A stretch of 64,000 nt of DNA from Misgurnus anguillicaudatus. Its lineage: Eukaryota; Chordata; Actinopteri; Cypriniformes; Cobitidae. Positions 48,210-60,395 of the stretch are shown piece by piece. Below the pieces are notes generated by a model, which worked only from the letters and a program-made list of their open reading frames with translations, did not search any database and had not been told where the DNA came from. The stretch is taken from contig NC_073356.2 in the NCBI RefSeq assembly GCF_027580225.2, positions 17,017,501-17,081,500 on the forward strand, in the 5' to 3' direction. Numbering within the stretch: the stretch's first letter is position 1; the number at the start of each line of letters is the position of its first letter. Both the position numbers and the translations under genes were made by a program.

Positions 48210-49753
48210 GTATCAAAAACAACCTAGCGATGGCACGCCACATCACAAGATCCACAAAGTTGGATCCCATGCGTGCCAGCATTTCAGCTACCTGCGACCG
48301 CACAACGCGCGCTGTTTGCAGCGTCAGATTGCTGCCTGGGGGCGAGGGACAAAGGGAGACTAAAGGCGGCACCTCCTTTCTGCGCAGTGCGTGAGTCACA
48401 GACACCAGAGAGGATGGCCTAAAAGCGCCCGGCGCTGTGACAGAAAGCGGGTTGCTGCGCAATTCATTAGGACTGTGCGTTAACCCTTTCCGCCTCTGCT
48501 GTCTTCGCAGCATGTGGGTCATGTTCGAGAGTGGGGGGGGGGCGTGTTGTAGACGCTTATGTGAGGATGGGCCCTGGGGCGAGCAACACAAAACCAACTG
48601 AGGAGAAAAATGCTCTGTTTATGAGCGGCTTCGTTCCGGATGGCAGTCCCCCAGGACCCAGTTTCTTGCATCATATACTGGAGGATTTGTGCCAGGGACT
48701 CTTGTGATGCACCACCGGTTCTGGTCCATGAGACACAGGGTGGTGAGGTAGGAAGTGGCTCATAGCCTTAGAGCTCTTCACCGCTTCCGAGAAATGCTCC
48801 ATGATTGTGCCCACCGTGTCACCAAACAGGCCGGATGGAGAAACAGGCGTCACTGTGCATGGCCACCATGAGTGGTCTTCGTGGCCCTTAGCGTGAAATC
48901 CGTAACCATTCTCAGATCCCTGAAGGTATTTAGATCCGTGCTGCCCTCATCCAGAGCCTTAAGCACCTGTGCCTAAAAGATCTGTAGGACCGCCATAGTG
49001 TGCAATGCAGACAGAGCCTCTCTCGGCGCGGGTATGCTTTTTCGGACAGATGTGCTGTCAAAGAGGCTTGACTTCCCTCAAAGCTGCGCCACACCATCCA
49101 AGGAAGTGGACAAGGGGCAGAGGTGAGCAGCCCCAGCGTCCTTGATGGGGGAATACACAGGTAGCCTACCTAAGAAAAAAAATGGGGGGAGGGGTAGCCC
49201 ACGCTTTGGTGACTTTCCTCCGAGCATCAGCGGGGCGGCCTGAGTGAAGAAAACAAAAGTCAAGCTTGCTTCTCTGGGGTTCTTGTGGGGTGCTCCACTC
49301 AATCTCCAAGTCCTGCACGGCTTTGAAAAGAATGCGCACCAGTTCCTTGTAGAAGGATGGCTGTGTGTCTGATGCACCACGTGGAGCCTGGTCCCAGTCT
49401 CCATCCAACGCTGTCAGAGACATCTCATCTTCCTCCGCCAGAAACCCAAAGGAAACAGACCTGGCGGCTCCCGGTTCAGGACACAGGCTCTCGGTGACAA
49501 ACTGAACCGGTTGAGCGAGGGGAGGACGACCACCAGCGGCTCTTTGCCGGCAGTGGGACACTGCAGTAAGAAACCTCCAAGGGCGATGTTGAGCCGGGTC
49601 CTGAGCACCTTCATCGGGAGATCCTCACAATAAGGGACACCCTGAGCCAACAATTGCCACCTTTGGGTGGAGAAGCCCCAAGCAGAGCACACAGAGCTCG
49701 TGTGAATTGGGTGGGTCGATCAGACCTCCGCACCACAAGCAGATTTGCGACAT
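48210..49753 (-). pseudogene. DIRS-type retrotransposon gag-like relic
   Basis: On the minus strand an ATG at 49753 starts MSQICLWCGGLIDPPN followed by SHELCVLCLG, a CxxC-x10-HxxCxxC knuckle. Further on come CEDLPMKVLRTRL, EEDEMSLTALDGD and, at 48853-48671, SPSGLFGDTVGTIMEHFSEA then VKSSKAMSHFLP. These are recognisable blocks of fish DIRS gag proteins. The frame shifts several times and contains stops. No reverse transcriptase or tyrosine recombinase part is present, so it is a fragment. Confidence 0.65.
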
Positions 49754-49916
49754 CCCGGAACACAGAGAGGGCTGCTTACATTTCAACCTGAATTCAATTT
49801 TGCTGCCTATGAAGTCTGTCCTAAAGCATTTCTCGGAGCTGCCATTATGCAGCCAAAGTCATTGTCTCATAAGGCAGCGAGGGAACAAGTCAGCTGTCTA
49901 AACTTTCGGATACAGC

Positions 49917-49950
49917 CTCTCTCTCTCTCTCTCTCTCCCTCTCTCTCTCT
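49917..49950. repeat. (CT)n microsatellite
   Basis: Nearly pure CT run at the right-hand border of the DIRS relic. Confidence 0.9.
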
Positions 49951-50950
49951 AATCAAAACAGATACAGAATGGTAAAAGGTCAGAAGACCAAATCATATCC
50001 AGCAAGGAAATATTTTTCATCTTATTTACACAAATGTTTTGTGATATCCATTAGCTGGCCATTTCTCAATCCGATGGCTGCAGCCTTCAGAGCTCGCATT
50101 TGTAGGCAGCATATGTCATCAAGACCATCTTATTTCAGTATGTTAAATGCATAAATGGGGACTTAAATATGACACAAAGGAATATTAATATAAGCCTTCC
50201 TGTTCTCATGTTTTTTCTTTAATATTTTTTTCAAAGACTACACAATAAAACAGTTTTGAACTTGAACGCATGATAGATGATAAATATTATCAGACTTTTA
50301 ACTTTAAAATTAGTTTTTAACAAAATCTCAGGCTAGTATACGTATTCTCATTACCGAAATAATTAACCTAATTTCCGAAACCTATGTATCATTACCGCAA
50401 CAGATGCTTATTAAATGTTAATTTCATTAATAGAAGCATAATACTTTGATTTTAAATGCATGTGCAGAATCTCCAAATTATGTTCTTTCAGGTTTGTCAT
50501 GTCATTTTGAAAATGTGTCAGGTTTCTTCGAAATATATTAAAAAAATAGTTGTAAATTGTGGAAGGTGTTGCGGTATATGAGCTAAATAAAACAAAATAA
50601 AAAAAACGTTAAATTTAAAATAAATATTATTTCAGAATTTCAATTTACTGTGCATGACTATTAATAATACATTTTTAAAAATGTGAAAATATATTAGCTT
50701 TTCTAACAGTGTTGATGTTTTCTGACTGTTGCGGTGATGAGATTTTTTAGGACTTATTTTTGAAATTATGTTACAAAAAGTGTTAAATGATAAGTAAAAG
50801 TTTTTAAATTAATGTTCCCATATACTTCAGACTTTGTTTCTAATGTCTGGTGGAAAAAAAAGTAAATTTAAGCAATTTTTAAATTTTCATGCTTGACATT
50901 TTTACAACCAAGTTTTCGTGAGAATCACCCATATATCAGATAAAATAAAG

Positions 50951-51416
50951 CAGTGGTTCACAAACTAAGGGGTGCCCCCCACACCCAGTTTTATGACAAT
51001 TTATAAAATGCTAGAGATGCACTGATATATCAGCCAATAATCAGTATCGGTCGATAAAAGCAATTTTTCACACTATCTGCTATCGGTTGATAGTTTAAAA
51101 ACAGTTGATAGTGATGGCCGATATATCCAGTCCATCAAAAGAGAACAGGAATTAATTTGAGCTTTTTGTATAGAAAATGTAAATAAACTTCACTAGTTTA
51201 GATTAAAAGTCATCATATGTATGAATAACATTCAGAAAACTTTATCTTTAGAATTGAGTTAGTAATTTAGTTTGCAAGTTAATAACCACCAAACTGTATT
51301 AGTCGGCTATTGGTATCGGACTATCAGTGGAAAACCTTAATATCTGTGCGTCTCTGGGGGGCGCCAAGGGATGCACCCAAAAGGTTGTTCCACACCAAAA
51401 GGTTTGATAACCACTG
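50951..51416. mobile_element. hAT-type MITE (CAGTGGTTC ends), interrupted
   Basis: CAGTGGTTCACAAAC and GGTTTGATAACCACTG are inverted; the flanks AAATAAAG and AATTAAAG match at 7 of 8. A second element at about 51012-51355 is inside it. Confidence 0.75.
51012..51355. mobile_element. Nested hAT-like MITE (AGAGATGCACTGATATATC)
   Basis: Left end TAGAGATGCACTGATATATC; right end ATATCTGTGCGTCTCTG is the imperfect inverse. CAGTATCGG and TATCGGAC blocks mirror each other. No clean target duplication. Confidence 0.6.
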
Positions 51417-51418
51417 AA

Positions 51419-52676
51419 TTAAAGAAACACTCCACTTTTTTTGAAAATAGGCTAATTTTCCAGCTCCGCTAGAGTTAAACATTTTATTTTTACCATTTTG
51501 GAATCCATTCAGCCGATCTCCGGGTCTGGCGGTACCACTTTTAGCATAGCTTAGCATAATCCATTGAATCGGATTAGACCATTAGCATCGCACTCAAAAA
51601 TAACCAAAGAGTTTCAATACTTTTCCTATTTAAAACTTGACTCTTCTGTAGTTACATCGTATACCAAGACTAATTCATACACAAGTTTTATTCAAATAAG
51701 TTAATCCAGACACAGGTTGGGGGAGGGACAATTTTAGCATGGCAATATTACGCAGTGCTGAAAATAGTCCCCTTGACAACTTTCAGTAGCAGGGGACTTT
51801 TTTCGGACACTGCGTAATATCATTGCGCCTCCTGCAGCTATGTTACAACAGCAAAGTCCTTGATTATTACACCAGAATGAGAGAATAGTCCTAGCCATAT
51901 CGGCCTAAAAAACGTACAGTATGTGAATCAGAAGCACCAAAATGTCCTAGTAAAGTTGAAAATGATTAAATCCTTCAGATTGATGTGTTTTAGGCAGGCC
52001 TGGATCAGCGATCTCTTTAGAATTGAGACCAAACTTTGTAACTATGCCGATCTTATACAAACAGCTAAGTAACCGACTATATAACATAAAATCGTATTAT
52101 TTGACCCTCTTAAACATGTACTGAATGTGCTGGGGATCTGTGATTGGATAAAAGGAGTCGTGATCAGCACTGCTCCTGCTTGTGGCACCGCAAGGACTGA
52201 CAGTAGATGACATAAAGTACCGCAAGAGCATTTCAATAGTGGCTTTGGTAGGATTTCTCGAATCCCTCTCGCGGGATTTTGATGTTATCTGTCGTTGTGG
52301 CGCCACATGAAATCGAAGCCTGTTGAATCAGTCACTGGTTAGATCAAGCGTAGCAGTCAAAAAACGGGACCTAGGACGTCCTGTGCGGGAAAAATAAATT
52401 ATGCTTAAAATACGGGACGTCCCGGATGGCAACCCTAGTCTTAGTACAACAATGTAACTACAGAAGAGCTGAGCTTCAGGTATGAAAAATATGGAAACTC
52501 TCTGGTCATTTCTGAGCGCAATGCCAATGGTCCAATCAGATTCAATGAACCGTGCCAAGCCATGCCAAAAGTGGTACCTCCAGACCCGAAAATCAGCTGA
52601 ATGGATTCCAAAACTGTAAGATTCAAATATTTCATATTTTTTTGCATATTTTCAAAAAAGTGGAGTGTCCCTTTAA
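51419..52676. mobile_element. TTAA-flanked foldback (CACTCCACTTTTTT ends), copy 1
   Basis: TTAA-AGAAACACTCCACTTTTT and its inverse AAAAAGTGGAGTGTCCCT-TTAA. The inner arms share CATTTTGGAATCCATTC and ACCATTAGCATCG-like words. The middle is expanded by a second insertion ending GGATGGCAACCCTA at about 52436, as the sister copy at 53788 shows. Confidence 0.75.
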
Positions 52677-53787
52677 AGTGTTACATTTGTCATTAATGTT
52701 TGTTTTGGTTTTAATTTAGTTAAATAAACTCAAAATATTAACGGAGGAAAAACTAGCAAAAGCATACAAACAACTTGAAAGGCAGCCATTTGCGGCACCA
52801 TTAAACTGAATTCTGCTTAGGTGGCTTCACAAACATACTGTTAAACCAAATCTTCATTGTTAGTTTCAGAATTGAGGGGGGGGGATAATTAACACATTGA
52901 AGAGTCCAAATAATGTGATAACCCATGAAATATGTGTGACTTAAACACTTTCCCAATGTAATGACATGTTCTTTCAAAAAAAAGCTGCTATTGATTTTTT
53001 GAAAGAAATCACCCAACACTCCCCAGCCCACATAAACAAATTTGACACGAGACTGACATTGCTTCGCAGCGCCATGGTAACAAAATTCATAAACAACCCA
53101 TCAAGTGGAAAAATAACATGCTCAGATTAGGGCTAGCTGGAAACTGATGCCTGGTACAACAAACAAATTTAATGATCAGCATGCTAATTGTCGCAACCCA
53201 AGGGCACATTTTAAAGAATGGAAAAAAGGGAACAAGCACAAGAGCCGCTGATTACACCATGAGCCGGCCACTCTCGTTTCCTATATCTGCTTATCCTCTC
53301 ACAATAGTATCCTCTCACAAGAGCATGCATGCAATAGCAGCAGCTGGGTTTTTGCACTGGGAGGTTACCACAAGACGCTCCAAAATCTCATTGCCCATTA
53401 AAGGTTCAAGAAGATGATGGGTATATTGGCTCATGCCAGTGAATGAAAGGAAGCATATGTTGGTTCCACCCACAGTGGGCTCCTAAGGGCCGACCGATCC
53501 CAGTGTCACAGCTGTTGAGGTGGCTCTGGGTTGCTGCCTCCCTCAAGCTATGAACAGAGATCAGCGGAAAGCTGGTCGGTGTATAATGATGGGTCTGGCC
53601 TAGATTCATGTATGGTTGGTTCAAGTGGTCAAGGCCTTTGAAACAAGCTAAAGAGACATGACACATTTTTACAGACGAGCATGTCTAAAATGAAAATGTG
53701 ACGTTATTGGTGTCTTAACATTCAACAAAGTATAGCATGTTTGAAGAAATGGTATTTCCGCATGTCATTCCAAAATAAATTTGTTTT

Positions 53788-55165
53788 TTAAAGGGACACT
53801 CCACTTTTTTTAATATGCTACTTTTCCAGCACCCTTAGAGTTAAACATTTGATTTTTACCGTTTTTAAATTCGTTTAGCTGATCTCCGGGTCTGGCGTTA
53901 CAACTTTTAGTAAAGCTTAGCACAATCCATTGAATCTGATCAGGCCATTAACATGGCGTTCAAAATAACCGAAGAGTTTCGATATTTATCCTATTTAAAA
54001 CTAGAGGCCGACCGATTTATCGTTTTGCCGATTTTATCGGCCGATATGAGCATGTCGCAGATATATCTGTATCGGCGTATAAGCCGCAGATATGCGCCGA
54101 TATGAACGTTTGTTACAGAACACATTAAATGCATTTTATGTAAGTACTTGTTTGTCCAGCAGAGTGCGCCATACTGGTTGCTAATGGCGACCCAGATCAC
54201 TCACTGTAGTGACACCAGCCAATCCCCCACCCCCTTCAATGACACGTTTAAACTACGCGCAGCCGTGCACTTATATATCACTATATGAGATTACTGCTGC
54301 TTGTGTTGTTAGTTAACATGCTAATTTCAGAGCAATTGATTCAATAAGCTCGCGCAACTCTACACCCTTGCTAAATAAAAGAGGCGGAGCGAAGACGCTT
54401 TAGTTTTATAAAAGTCTGAAGTTTGCACGAAACCCTGGGTTTGTGTTATAAAAACGTTGTGCACAACATTAAACATAGTGTACATTATTAGTATGTGCTC
54501 CGTCAAGCATTGTCTTCGTAACTGTGAGTGGCTAACTAATTTGTGAAGTACACAACTTACTGAAAAGCCAAAATTAATCAATGACTTCATAAGTTTCTCT
54601 TTATAACGTTATTCTCGTCAAAACTGCAAATGATGCAAGTTTTATGTGTTTTGTTCTCTTTGTGTTTTAAAGTTATTTATAATAAGTCAAGTTTACTGTT
54701 TAGTGCACTGATATCCAACTAATTTTGGATAATAAAGTTTATTGTTAACTTCTTGCCTATAGTACATATCTTTGTCACATGAATATAAGTGTTGGATCAC
54801 CACATTTGTGAGTGATCACCACATTTGTGAGTGATCATTGCATTGCATTGTATTTATTCATATACAGTATCATTGCGCTTCCTGCAGCCATGTTACGACA
54901 GCAAAGTCACTGATTATTACGCCAGAATGAGAGTATAGTTCCTAGCCATATCTGCCTAGAAAATCGCGACTTTTAATTTTCTGTCGGTCTTAGTACACGA
55001 TGTAACTACAGAAGAGTCAAGTTTTAAATAGGAAAAATAACCAAAATCTTTGGTTATTTTTGAGCATGATGCTAATGGTCTAATCAGAATCAATGGATGG
55101 TGCTAAGCTATGCTAAAAGTGGTAGTGCCAGATCCGGAGATCAGCTGAATGGATTCCAAAATGGT
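53788..55165. mobile_element. TTAA-type foldback (CACTCCACTTTTTT ends), copy 2
   Basis: Same left end and arms as copy 1. The right end stops inside the arm (CCAAAATGGTAAAAAAAAG) without the terminal TTAA, so it is truncated. A hAT-like element starting TAGAGGCCGACCGATTTATC lies inside it (about 54002-54865). Confidence 0.7.
54002..54865. mobile_element. hAT-like element inside copy 2
   Basis: Begins TAGAGGCCGACCGATTTATC with several ATCGGCCGATAT blocks. The right end is decayed and includes a tandem pair of ATCACCACATTTGTGAGTG (about 54796-54836). The boundary on the right is inferred from where the foldback arm resumes (ATCATTGCGCTTCCTGCAG). Confidence 0.55.
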
Positions 55166-56353
55166 AAAAAAAAGTCATGATTTAGAATAACATGAGAATG
55201 AGTAAATAATTATATTTTTTCTGGATGTAATAGTGTTAAAAATGACAAAACTTCATCCAGACCAATTGGTCTGACGCGATACACAGCTATTTCGTAACAG
55301 TGCCAAATGTGACGTGTGTCCTCTCCGTAGGGCTAAGAAAACAAAATTCTCATTTCACAACCCAAAGATCTCCCAACTAGGGAAATATACACAGCTGACC
55401 AATCTCACTCCTCAATAAACCATCTGTCTCTTTGGAGATGTGTTTGTGTTGTACTATGTTGCAATTAGCCTTTTTAGTGGTCACTACCTACCCCTATACA
55501 CACCTCACCGCCTCTGACAAGCTCGATTAAGTCACCAGTTCCAGCTTTGGGAATCATTTTGCCAAAAGAGGTTACAAGTTGGTGATAATCATGATTACCA
55601 GCTATTGTGATATGCAGAGAGAGCTACGGAATTTAACTGCTTTGAGAAACAGCCAATGAGAGCAGAGCTCAACATTATTATTCATGACCTTTTTTTAAAT
55701 TTCAATTAAATGAATAAACAATTTAAATAGCACTCAATAGATTTCACTTTGTGTCAGATTCACTTGGTGAACAGATGGGAAGAGAGTGCAAGTATGCATC
55801 TGAGCACTACCACCACACCAATTCTAATCATCTTTATTCTAGATGGAATAAACAAAGCTCTTAAAAGGGGACAATATGAGATGTATGCTGCTACGAGATT
55901 ATAAAACATTTAGTTTTCCTCTACCTAAACCAGGAAAACCAATTTGTAGGTTTTCCATGGTTTTGCATTTATATAACAATGTGAAATGAACACGAGCACA
56001 TTATTCTGTAAAGAGGGGAAAATAACTTATTTTAACTTCAGTATTCCAGGAATGATTTACAGCTATCATTGAGAGAATGAGTAATGTGAACATTTAATGC
56101 AACGTGTCGTGAGGTGACCGCTTGGTCACAGTGACATTTCTACAGCAGGGAAAAGTGGGTTGTTTTCAGGTTTCAGACTGACAAGAGATGGAGGTGTTAG
56201 TCACTGGCTGCATGTTCACATGGCTCCTGAGCCCAGCAGGCAACACTGTAAACAGGTCAGATTCAGACAACTACACCTTCTGCGTACAGACGACAAAAAT
56301 GGGCTTTTCACAAGTGTTAACCCAACCAAATAAGTTAAACATGATCCTGGGTT
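55166..56353. other. Non-coding stretch; nothing recognised
   Basis: A MITE-like fragment (ACATGAGAATGAGTAAATAA) lies at 55189; otherwise no inverted ends, exon or RNA gene is visible. Confidence 0.5.
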
Positions 56354-56570
56354 ATGGAAGGAATAATTGACGACGGGCGTTGAATTATAAGAAAATAATG
56401 CACACCCAAGGTGGTAATGCGGCACGACGCGAAGCAGATCATTTGAATTATTTTTAAATAATTCAAAGGACCGGAGTCAATTATTCTGCTTATACCACGG
56501 TTAACACAAACGGACAGACCCGTGGTATAACTTGCTTTATGATTCACACCGTTCACACTTTACACTGGGT
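56354..56570. repeat. Dispersed repeat with ATTATTTTTAAATAAT centre
   Basis: Contains AATAATTGACGACGGGCGTT, GGTGGTAATGCGGCACGACG and GGACCGGAGTCAATTATTCT. The same blocks occur inverted at about 61470-61491 plus 62678-62825, split there by a hAT-like element. Class unknown. Confidence 0.55.
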
Positions 56571-57030
56571 AAGAAGAAAATAGAGAAAACGCTTTAAAAA
56601 ATTCTACAATGCACTTGTTTGAATAATCAAATTATGAGATTAGCATCAAAGTTTGATTTTAACCATTAAATCACCTTCATCTGCCTCCGTAAAAACCTTT
56701 TGATGCACGCAGCAGCGTTACGTGAATGTCTGAGCTGCACACATGCCAGATAAACTATATGATGGCATGTGAGAGGGCTGTGTGTAATCGCGCAACAAAC
56801 GACTTCAAATAAAAAACACAGACTTAACATTACGATGGGTTCCAGTGTTAAGAGAGCGCTTTACTTCCTGCTTTTTTCAAAACAATGACGAAAGCGCACC
56901 CGGCTCGGATCGATAAAAGTACAGTGTGAGTGTATGCATCTGGGGAAGTATGGGAGGGGGACAATTGCGCTGGGGCATGGTTTGGTTTGGATAATATGGG
57001 TGCGCCCTTAGTCAATTTTGAAGATATCAA

Positions 57031-57345
57031 GGGGGGACGCAGTGGCTCAGTGGGTAGCAAAAAGGTCCCCAGTTCGAGCCCCGGCAATGTCAGGTGGCCT
57101 TTCTGTGTGGAGTTTGCATGTTCTCCCTGTGTCAGCTTGGGTTTACTCCGGGGTACTCCGGTTTCCTCCCACAGGCCAAAAACAGGCAAGTTAGACAAAT
57201 TGGAGATGCCAAATTGTCCCTCCCCCAAACTGTGTCTGGTTTAACTTGTCTGAATAAAACTTGTGAATTAACCAGTTCTCGCCATGAATATAGCCATAGA
57301 TGCTGGAAAGGTGTTAAGAATAAAGAAAGAAAGAAAGAAAGATAT
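57031..57345 (+). mobile_element. DANA-like tRNA-derived SINE with (GAAA)n tail
   Basis: The head ACGCAGTGGCTCAGTGGGTAGC matches a polymerase III box A, and GTTCGAGCCCCGG a box B. The body TTTCTGTGTGGAGTTTGCAT then GTTCTCCCTGTG and CCGGTTTCCTCCCACAG is characteristic of the zebrafish/cyprinid DANA family. The usual segment between GGTAGCA and AGAAGGTC is missing, bringing box A and B closer. It ends in a GAAA run at 57322-57345. Confidence 0.8.
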
Positions 57346-57486
57346 CAATGTTATATTTTCACAAAATGTTTTGTACATTATGTTAGAATTGTAAAGTATA
57401 CCGTTTAATGGCTAACCGTGATAAAAGTGTCCAACGGTTAGCATTACCGCGTAATTTTTTAACCGTGTAACTGTGCCAGTGTCATG

Positions 57487-57875
57487 CACTGCAAAAAATG
57501 ACTTTCTTGGTGTTTTTGTCTTGTTTTCAGTAAAAATATCAAAAAATTCTTAAATTAAGATGTATTTTCTTGATGAGCAAAATAGGAAAAAAATCTAGTG
57601 GGTAAACAAAACATAAAATTTAAGCAAATTTGTGCTTAAAACAAGCAAAAAAATCTGTCAATGGATTTAGAAAAAATTCTTGAATTAAGTGTTTATGAAG
57701 TGCTTATTCCATTGGCAGATTTTTTTGCTTGTTTTACGCACAAATTCGCTTAAAGTTTATATGTTTTGTCTAAAAACTAGACTTATTTTCCTAGGTCATT
57801 TTGCTCATCAAGAAAATAAATTTTTTACTGTAAACAAGACAAAAAACACTAAGTAATAAAGTAATTTTTTGCAGC
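57487..57875. mobile_element. CACTGCAAAA foldback MITE, copy 4
   Basis: CACTGCAAAAAATGACTTTC to TTTTTTGCAGCG, 389 bp, with the same arms as copies 1-3. It provides an uninterrupted ATTCTTAAATTAAG reference site. Confidence 0.78.
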
Positions 57876-58915
57876 GTGGCTCGAAAACCCCTGGCCAGCA
57901 TCAACCAATTTAAGCAATAACTTGAGACAAACACATTTATTCACGTCTGCTCCCATGTGTTTGTGATGACAGAAACAGTGCTTCACTGACTGAATTAAAA
58001 ATGTTTTGACGCATGTTTACTTAATATTTCTTTAGACAGATCCATCTTTTTATCCAATATCCATTAAATGATGTGATCTGATAAGTTTAAAGCTCCTTTT
58101 TACTCTGTTTGTTTCTTCCATGATTGTTGTGAGTGCAGGTCATGCACGTCATGCAGCTCTCTACTGGGTCATAAAGTACACACAATTTCTTAAAACAGAT
58201 GATTTGCTAATTTGTCCTGCGTTTACATGTAGAATGATTTTATGTAGAAAAAATGACATTAGCTAGGTCTTCACAGACAGGTTAACATTTATAATGTAAC
58301 ACGCAAAAGCCAAAACAAGTTAACATATTTTACTTAATATGACAGTTTTAGTTCTGCTCAAAAGCTACAGAAGAACATGAAATGACCTCCAAATGTGCAA
58401 AGCACATGAAAATATAATAAGGTTATGTCAATGTGAAAAGTCCTTTAGATGAGAAACAGCTTCCACATTTACTTACAAAAACGAGCCACAAATACGAACT
58501 TCCCATCCGCAACCCACCTGCACTCCAGAAAAACAAATACAACTGCCAAAAACCAATCTTCATTAGACAGATGTAGAAAAAAGATGATTTTGTGGAATAA
58601 AGTTACTTCATGGTTTGGCTGAACACTAGAAATCTACCATCACTCTTCACGGACGTGCCAATGCACACAAGGTCTAAAAATGTTGACAAGGCCCCAAAGC
58701 CCACCAAACCACATCCCAAAACTAAACTAGAACATTTGAGGGCTTTAAAATCATCCCTCGCCTCATTGCGCTGGTTTTTATGGCTAAATTAAACTAATTA
58801 GTAATGATGAGACAGGATGAGGGAACTTCATGCCATCTTCCAGCCATCCCCTGCTAGACCACTGGAAACTGACATATGTGTAATGGACATAGCTAAGAGA
58901 AAGAGAGAAACTGTG

Positions 58916-58918
<3 letters not shown>
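57876..58918. other. Non-coding stretch; nothing recognised
   Basis: No exon, RNA gene or repeat ends seen before the (GA)n run. Confidence 0.5.

Positions 58919-58981
<63 letters not shown>
58919..58981. repeat. (GA)n microsatellite
   Basis: About 31 GA units, pure. Chance open frames on both strands run through it. Confidence 0.97.
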
Positions 58982-58982
<1 letters not shown>

Positions 58983-60091
58983 ATGAAACGAAAGTAAGTG
59001 TGTGAGAGTACCACCTCATTGTTTATTGTTATTGTGCATCTCATGTCATTACTGTTTTATGCTTTGGTTATATTTTAACTAAACACATGTCAATAAGGTA
59101 GTTTAAGTTAAAAATTTAAAGTGAGTTACTATAATCGCCACTTAATCTAAATTTTTTTTACTGAATTTTGCCCCAATTATTGCTTTTTCACATTTATGCA
59201 CATGTTTTACACAGATTAAATATTTATAATCTGAGAAACCCTGTAAACTAAGCCCACTGACCACCCACATGCACACGGTCTCCTCATCTTATACTCGCGC
59301 AAACTGACATCAAACAAAACAGATTTCCCATTGAAGAGGATTAAATGATGGACTGCAATCATTGAACATGTTTCATGAATGACTTCTCAGAAAAAGGAAA
59401 AGCCCGCCAGTCAAGCCATCCTGAAAATGCGCATCTGACCTCCGACCTCCAGGCATGACATAATGGACCGTTTGACACCGATTCTGACGGATAGGTCTTG
59501 TTTAGGAAACCATGGGAACCATCTTCAATTGTATAGACTTTCACAAAGACGACCGTAGCCTGAGGAGAGGAGAGATGTATGGATCTCTCCAGGGACGGAT
59601 GGGCACAGAACCTTTATTTAGCAGCAGCAGATTTTGACTATTGCAACCAGAGGCTGTAAATGTTAAACACAGGGGCTACGCTGCCCTCAGGAGCACTTAC
59701 CATTGAGTGGGATGGAGTGGGCGCATTGTTCAGGACAAAAACACATAAACTCTGCCTTCAGGAATAGTAAGCGCTATAAAAAGTACAGAATTATACAAAT
59801 ACGTGTTATGAAACACACGTTTCAATGAAAAACAACTGAGCATTAGGTAACCAGAGTGGGATAGAGCCTTTAACAACAAGTTTCGTGTTTCACAAACAAA
59901 AAGTACTACCATATTTTTGGATGCGTTCTTTAACGGACCCCAGAGCAATTCTCATCTGGAGGTTTGACTATGTGCAACCGACCTTGTAATTGTTAAGGCA
60001 GCAAAATAAACTTGTGAAAGAGAGAAGAAAACGATTCTTATATGCGTTTTGTTGATGTCCAGTCAGTATTTTATCCATCACTGGTTTCCAG

Positions 60092-60395
60092 TTAAAGGGA
60101 TAGTCCACCCAAAAATGAAAATTCTGCCATTATTTCCTCACCCTCATGTTGTTAAAGATATTTTTATAAGTGAAAGTCTGCACACAGTTTACGGTACCCT
60201 TTGACTTCCATAGTATTTCCTAAAATGGAAGTCAATGTGTACTGTCAAGTGTATGGTTACCATCATCATTTAACAAAATATATTTTTTGGGTTCAACAGA
60301 ATAATAAAATACATACAGGTTTACAACAACATGGGAGTGAGTAAATTATGAATAATTTTTCAATTATTTCACTTGAGTTGTTTTTTTTATTTTAA
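60092..60395. mobile_element. TTAA-type MITE (AGGGATAGTCCACCC)
   Basis: TTAA-AGGGATAGTCCACCCAAA, AATGAAAATTCTGCCATTAT and CACCCTCATGTTGTTAAAG identify the same family as 22293. The right end (TTTCACTTGAGTTG) is degenerate. It runs directly into the next TTAA element. Confidence 0.7.

Larger units (their letters stand above)
46986..50936. mobile_element. ~4-kb DNA transposon of unassigned family with subterminal repeats
   Basis: ATATATGGGTGATTCTCACG is inverted as CGTGAGAATCACCCATATAT at the far end. Between the ends, roughly a dozen copies of a TCATTACCGCAAC-like motif cluster near both termini (47171-47807 and 50343-50743) in both orientations. A charged first exon is at 47909-48022. A DIRS relic occupies about 48210-49905. 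Superfamily not known to me. Confidence 0.7.

Noticed and set aside
57031..57110. Possible tRNA gene (box A and box B present)
   Set aside because: The downstream body and GAAA tail are those of a DANA-like SINE, and no cloverleaf closes.
58784..59044. Open frames of repeated SL or RE dipeptides
   Set aside because: Products of the (GA)n microsatellite.
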